Shown here: one piece after another, positions 62,078 to 64,000 of the stretch
Layout: each line of letters opens with the position of its first letter
How positions within the stretch are numbered: the first letter of the stretch is position 1
Origin: Paenibacillaceae bacterium
Lineage (GTDB): Bacteria; Bacillota; Bacilli; Paenibacillales; NBRC-103111
Direction: 5' to 3'
NCBI GenBank assembly: GCA_029256185.1
Contig: JAQSYI010000035.1
Coordinates: 1 to 64,000, forward strand
Length of the DNA stretch: 64,000 nt
Notes under the pieces: generated by a model
Database searches by the model: none
What the model saw: the letters and a program-made list of their open reading frames with translations, nothing else
Told to the model about the DNA's origin: nothing
Program-made: the position numbers and the translations under genes

Positions 62078-64000
62078 CTAATTCAACTGGATGTAAAAAA
62101 GATTGGTTGTATTATCCTTTGTGATGGTATGTGCGCCTGGAGCAAGCGATACGCTGACAATGCCGTTTGTCATGGGGTAGCTTGTTCCGTCCACCTTAAT
62201 TTTGGTTCCGTCCGGTGAATTAAGCACCAAGGTTAATGTTGAGGCTGCAGTGGTGGTAAAGCCGATGCTGGTGGAGCTTTCGATCTTCAAGCATTGCGTC
62301 AGCGTTAAGCCATTGTATACCACTGTTCCCTTGGTTGTGGAGAGGTTGCCTTGAATGTTGAAGAAGGTGCTTGCAGTTCCGTCAGTGGTGAAGTTGTGAA
62401 CCGTTCCGCCAGGTACCGGAGTTGGTGTTGCCGACGGGGTAGGAGTCACCGTAGGCGTTGGTGTTGGGGTTACTCCCGGTGTTGGCGTTGGAGTCGGCGT
62501 TGCACTTGTGGTTGGCGTCGGCGTTGGTGTCGGCACGGTCGGGTTCGAATTGCCCCCAACGGATACCAGTTGACTGGTGTAGCTGGTTATTTTGGACATT
62601 AGTGCCGTGTTGACTGCATAGGACGTGTCATCTACCGCATCGTTGAACTCCCATATGAAGTCTCCCTTATTGATCCGTCCCGCTTCTGCCGTAACCACCT
62701 GCTCCACCGTGCTTACAGCATCAATGTTAGAGACGTTTACTCCCGTATTGATGCTTGTATCGAAGTTATTGTAAGCCGTTCCGCCTACTAATGCTTTATA
62801 GGAGCTTGGTACGGTTTCATTTCTCGTTGCAGCCCAATATGCGTCGAAGGAGGTTGCCTGGGCCGGAGCCGTTCCGTTATTGGAATTGGCATAAATCAGA
62901 CTTGCGGCATCAACAATAGTATTGTTGTAGGCTTTGATCATGCCTCCGTCCTCCCCTGAAAAGGTCCCTTCTCCCAATGCATCCGTTCCTTGCAAGGAGC
63001 TTAGCATAGGATTTTTCGTATGCCGGAAATAGTTGGATTCCACAAAAGCCGAAGCTCCGGTTGTAACACCGACCCCATATTTGGAAACCCCGTCAAAGAA
63101 GTTGTTATAAATATGCACAGTGGCCACTCTTATGCGCGGATGGCGGGAGTCAGAATGATCAAACCAGTTATGGTGGAAGGTGACAAAGAATTCTGCCGAT
63201 TCACTTAGGCCCACCAGAGCGGCTTTGCCCGAATCCCAGTAGTGGTTATAGGAGATTGTGATGTAGGAGGAGCCTTTCTTAAGATCGGTAGAGCCGTCGC
63301 CCTTGGCCTGGTCGGCATCTCCGCCTGCAGTTCCATAGAATATATCATTATTATGCACCCAGACATTGGCATTGCCCGTATCCATGGAAATCCCGTCGTC
63401 AGGGAACAGCGCCACACCCAGATTTCTTACCTCTACATTCCCCACATACCGAAGCAGAATTCCCCATCCGTAAGCATAAGCATCGTTTCCGATTCCTTCA
63501 ATTGTAGTATTCAATTCCGTATAATTGTTTTTGCCCTTTACTTCAAGATATCCGCTGCTGTTCAGCTGTCCGCTCATCGCGCTGGCTGTAACTTTTCCAA
63601 TAAACCGGATGGCAAGCGGTGTTTGATCATAGCCTTTTTGCCTGAGGGCCAGAATCGCGCCAAGACCAACACCGGTTTGTATACTGCCCGAGCTGTTGGT
63701 TTTCACACCAAGGGTTACGGTTGCTGCAGTTTCCGGTGTGACATAGAGAACCTGGGCGCCGCTCTTAAGAGTGCCATTGTCGTTGTAAGCGCCGGAGCCT
63801 GTACCGAACAATGATTGGGGGGCAAAAGCAAATCCCGACCGGTCATATGAAGACACAGACAACGTGCTGGACACTGCGCTGTCCGTTGAACCGTTCGAGA
63901 GTCTGGCTTCCACCTTCATGACATAATTCCCTGCTGCAAGCCCTACGGCATCTGCTCTCCAGTAGGAAGGATACCTGCGGATTAATGGATTATCGATCTG
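62078..64000 (-). CDS. Secreted PL1-type pectate lyase, cut by the window edge
   Basis: The reading frame runs through the window edge, so the N-terminus and signal peptide are missing; an internal ATG at 63919 is not the real start. The visible 641 or so residues begin in an N-terminal beta-domain. The parallel beta-helix follows with the PL1 motifs DGISMDTGNANVWVHNND, SYITISYNHYWDSGKAALVG and HSDSRHPRIRVATVHIYNNF, which hold calcium-binding aspartates and the catalytic arginine. A Pro/Thr-rich linker (TPTPTPTTSATPTP type, about 45 residues) joins a C-terminal beta-domain of about 110 residues that may bind carbohydrate. The enzyme cleaves polygalacturonate by beta-elimination. Confidence 0.9.
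   Translation of the reverse strand, partial: QIDNPLIRRYPSYWRADAVGLAAGNYVMKVEARLSNGSTDSAVSSTLSVSSYDRSGFAFAPQSLFGTGSGAYNDNGTLKSGAQVLYVTPETAATVTLGVKTNSSGSIQTGVGLGAILALRQKGYDQTPLAIRFIGKVTASAMSGQLNSSGYLEVKGKNNYTELNTTIEGIGNDAYAYGWGILLRYVGNVEVRNLGVALFPDDGISMDTGNANVWVHNNDIFYGTAGGDADQAKGDGSTDLKKGSSYITISYNHYWDSGKAALVGLSESAEFFVTFHHNWFDHSDSRHPRIRVATVHIYNNFFDGVSKYGVGVTTGASAFVESNYFRHTKNPMLSSLQGTDALGEGTFSGEDGGMIKAYNNTIVDAASLIYANSNNGTAPAQATSFDAYWAATRNETVPSSYKALVGGTAYNNFDTSINTGVNVSNIDAVSTVEQVVTAEAGRINKGDFIWEFNDAVDDTSYAVNTALMSKITSYTSQLVSVGGNSNPTVPTPTPTPTTSATPTPTPTPGVTPTPTPTVTPTPSATPTPVPGGTVHNFTTDGTASTFFNIQGNLSTTKGTVVYNGLTLTQCLKIESSTSIGFTTTAASTLTLVLNSPDGTKIKVDGTSYPMTNGIVSVSLAPGAHTITKDNTTNLFYIQLN

Overview
The window looks like chromosomal DNA of a member of the Paenibacillaceae, most likely Paenibacillus. 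This rests on gene style rather than any database search: GC-rich Firmicute coding sequence with strong AGGAGG-type ribosome binding sites, LplABC-type sugar importers paired with membrane-anchored AraC regulators, large secreted modular glycosidases, a group IIC-type intron remnant and arrays of short intergenic repeats. There are no rRNA or tRNA genes, no CRISPR array and no intact transposase. Most genes are on the minus strand.

Layout. (1) 1-11.2 kb: a palindromic repeat array, then an eight-gene minus-strand operon. It joins a nitrate/sulfonate/taurine-type ABC importer to a complete ATP-driven 2-hydroxyacyl-CoA dehydratase/benzoyl-CoA-reductase-like radical enzyme system (ASKHA activator, one HgdB-like and two paralogous iron-sulfur subunits) and a fumarate-reductase-like flavoprotein that is frameshifted. 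A divergent LacI-type regulator faces it. (2) 11.3-16 kb: a HigBA-like toxin-antitoxin pair bracketed by two copies of the 3' end of siaA, next to a siaABC-like phosphosignalling operon led by a histidine kinase. (3) 16-23.6 kb: two AraC regulators, a plus-strand operon (quinone oxidoreductase, EamA transporter, SDR, Gfo/Idh/MocA) and a GH29 fucosidase. (4) 23.6-27.5 kb: a decayed accessory patch holding a group II intron 3' fragment, five broken genes, and one intact gene for a possible PD-(D/E)XK-like winged-helix protein flanked by two copies of a 50-bp-periodic repeat element. (5) 27.6-42.2 kb: a Gram-positive polysaccharide utilisation locus with a sensor-AraC regulator, an importer and three secreted carbohydrate-active proteins. 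(6) 42.4-49.4 kb: an ankyrin gene bordered by duplicated fragments, then a seven-gene operon of zinc-ribbon and membrane proteins and a lipase-VWA fusion with no function I recognise. (7) 49.6-56 kb: a PhnB-like VOC protein, an MMPL exporter with its TetR regulator, a P-loop kinase-like protein and an ECF sigma/anti-sigma pair. (8) 56-61.7 kb: a sugar-type importer operon with an MBL hydrolase, an inositol-monophosphatase-family enzyme and a GntR/HutC regulator, with a matching GTCTAGAC operator. (9) 62-64 kb: a PL1 pectate lyase cut by the window edge.

The genes suggest a soil or plant-associated saprophyte. Secreted enzymes (pectate lyase, two clan GH-A enzymes, a BNR-fold protein) release oligosaccharides that the importers take up, while a separate operon appears to import a small anion and process it by low-potential radical chemistry. 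The most interesting unexplained items are the importer-dehydratase operon, the repeat-flanked nuclease-like gene, and the zinc-ribbon/lipase-VWA operon.
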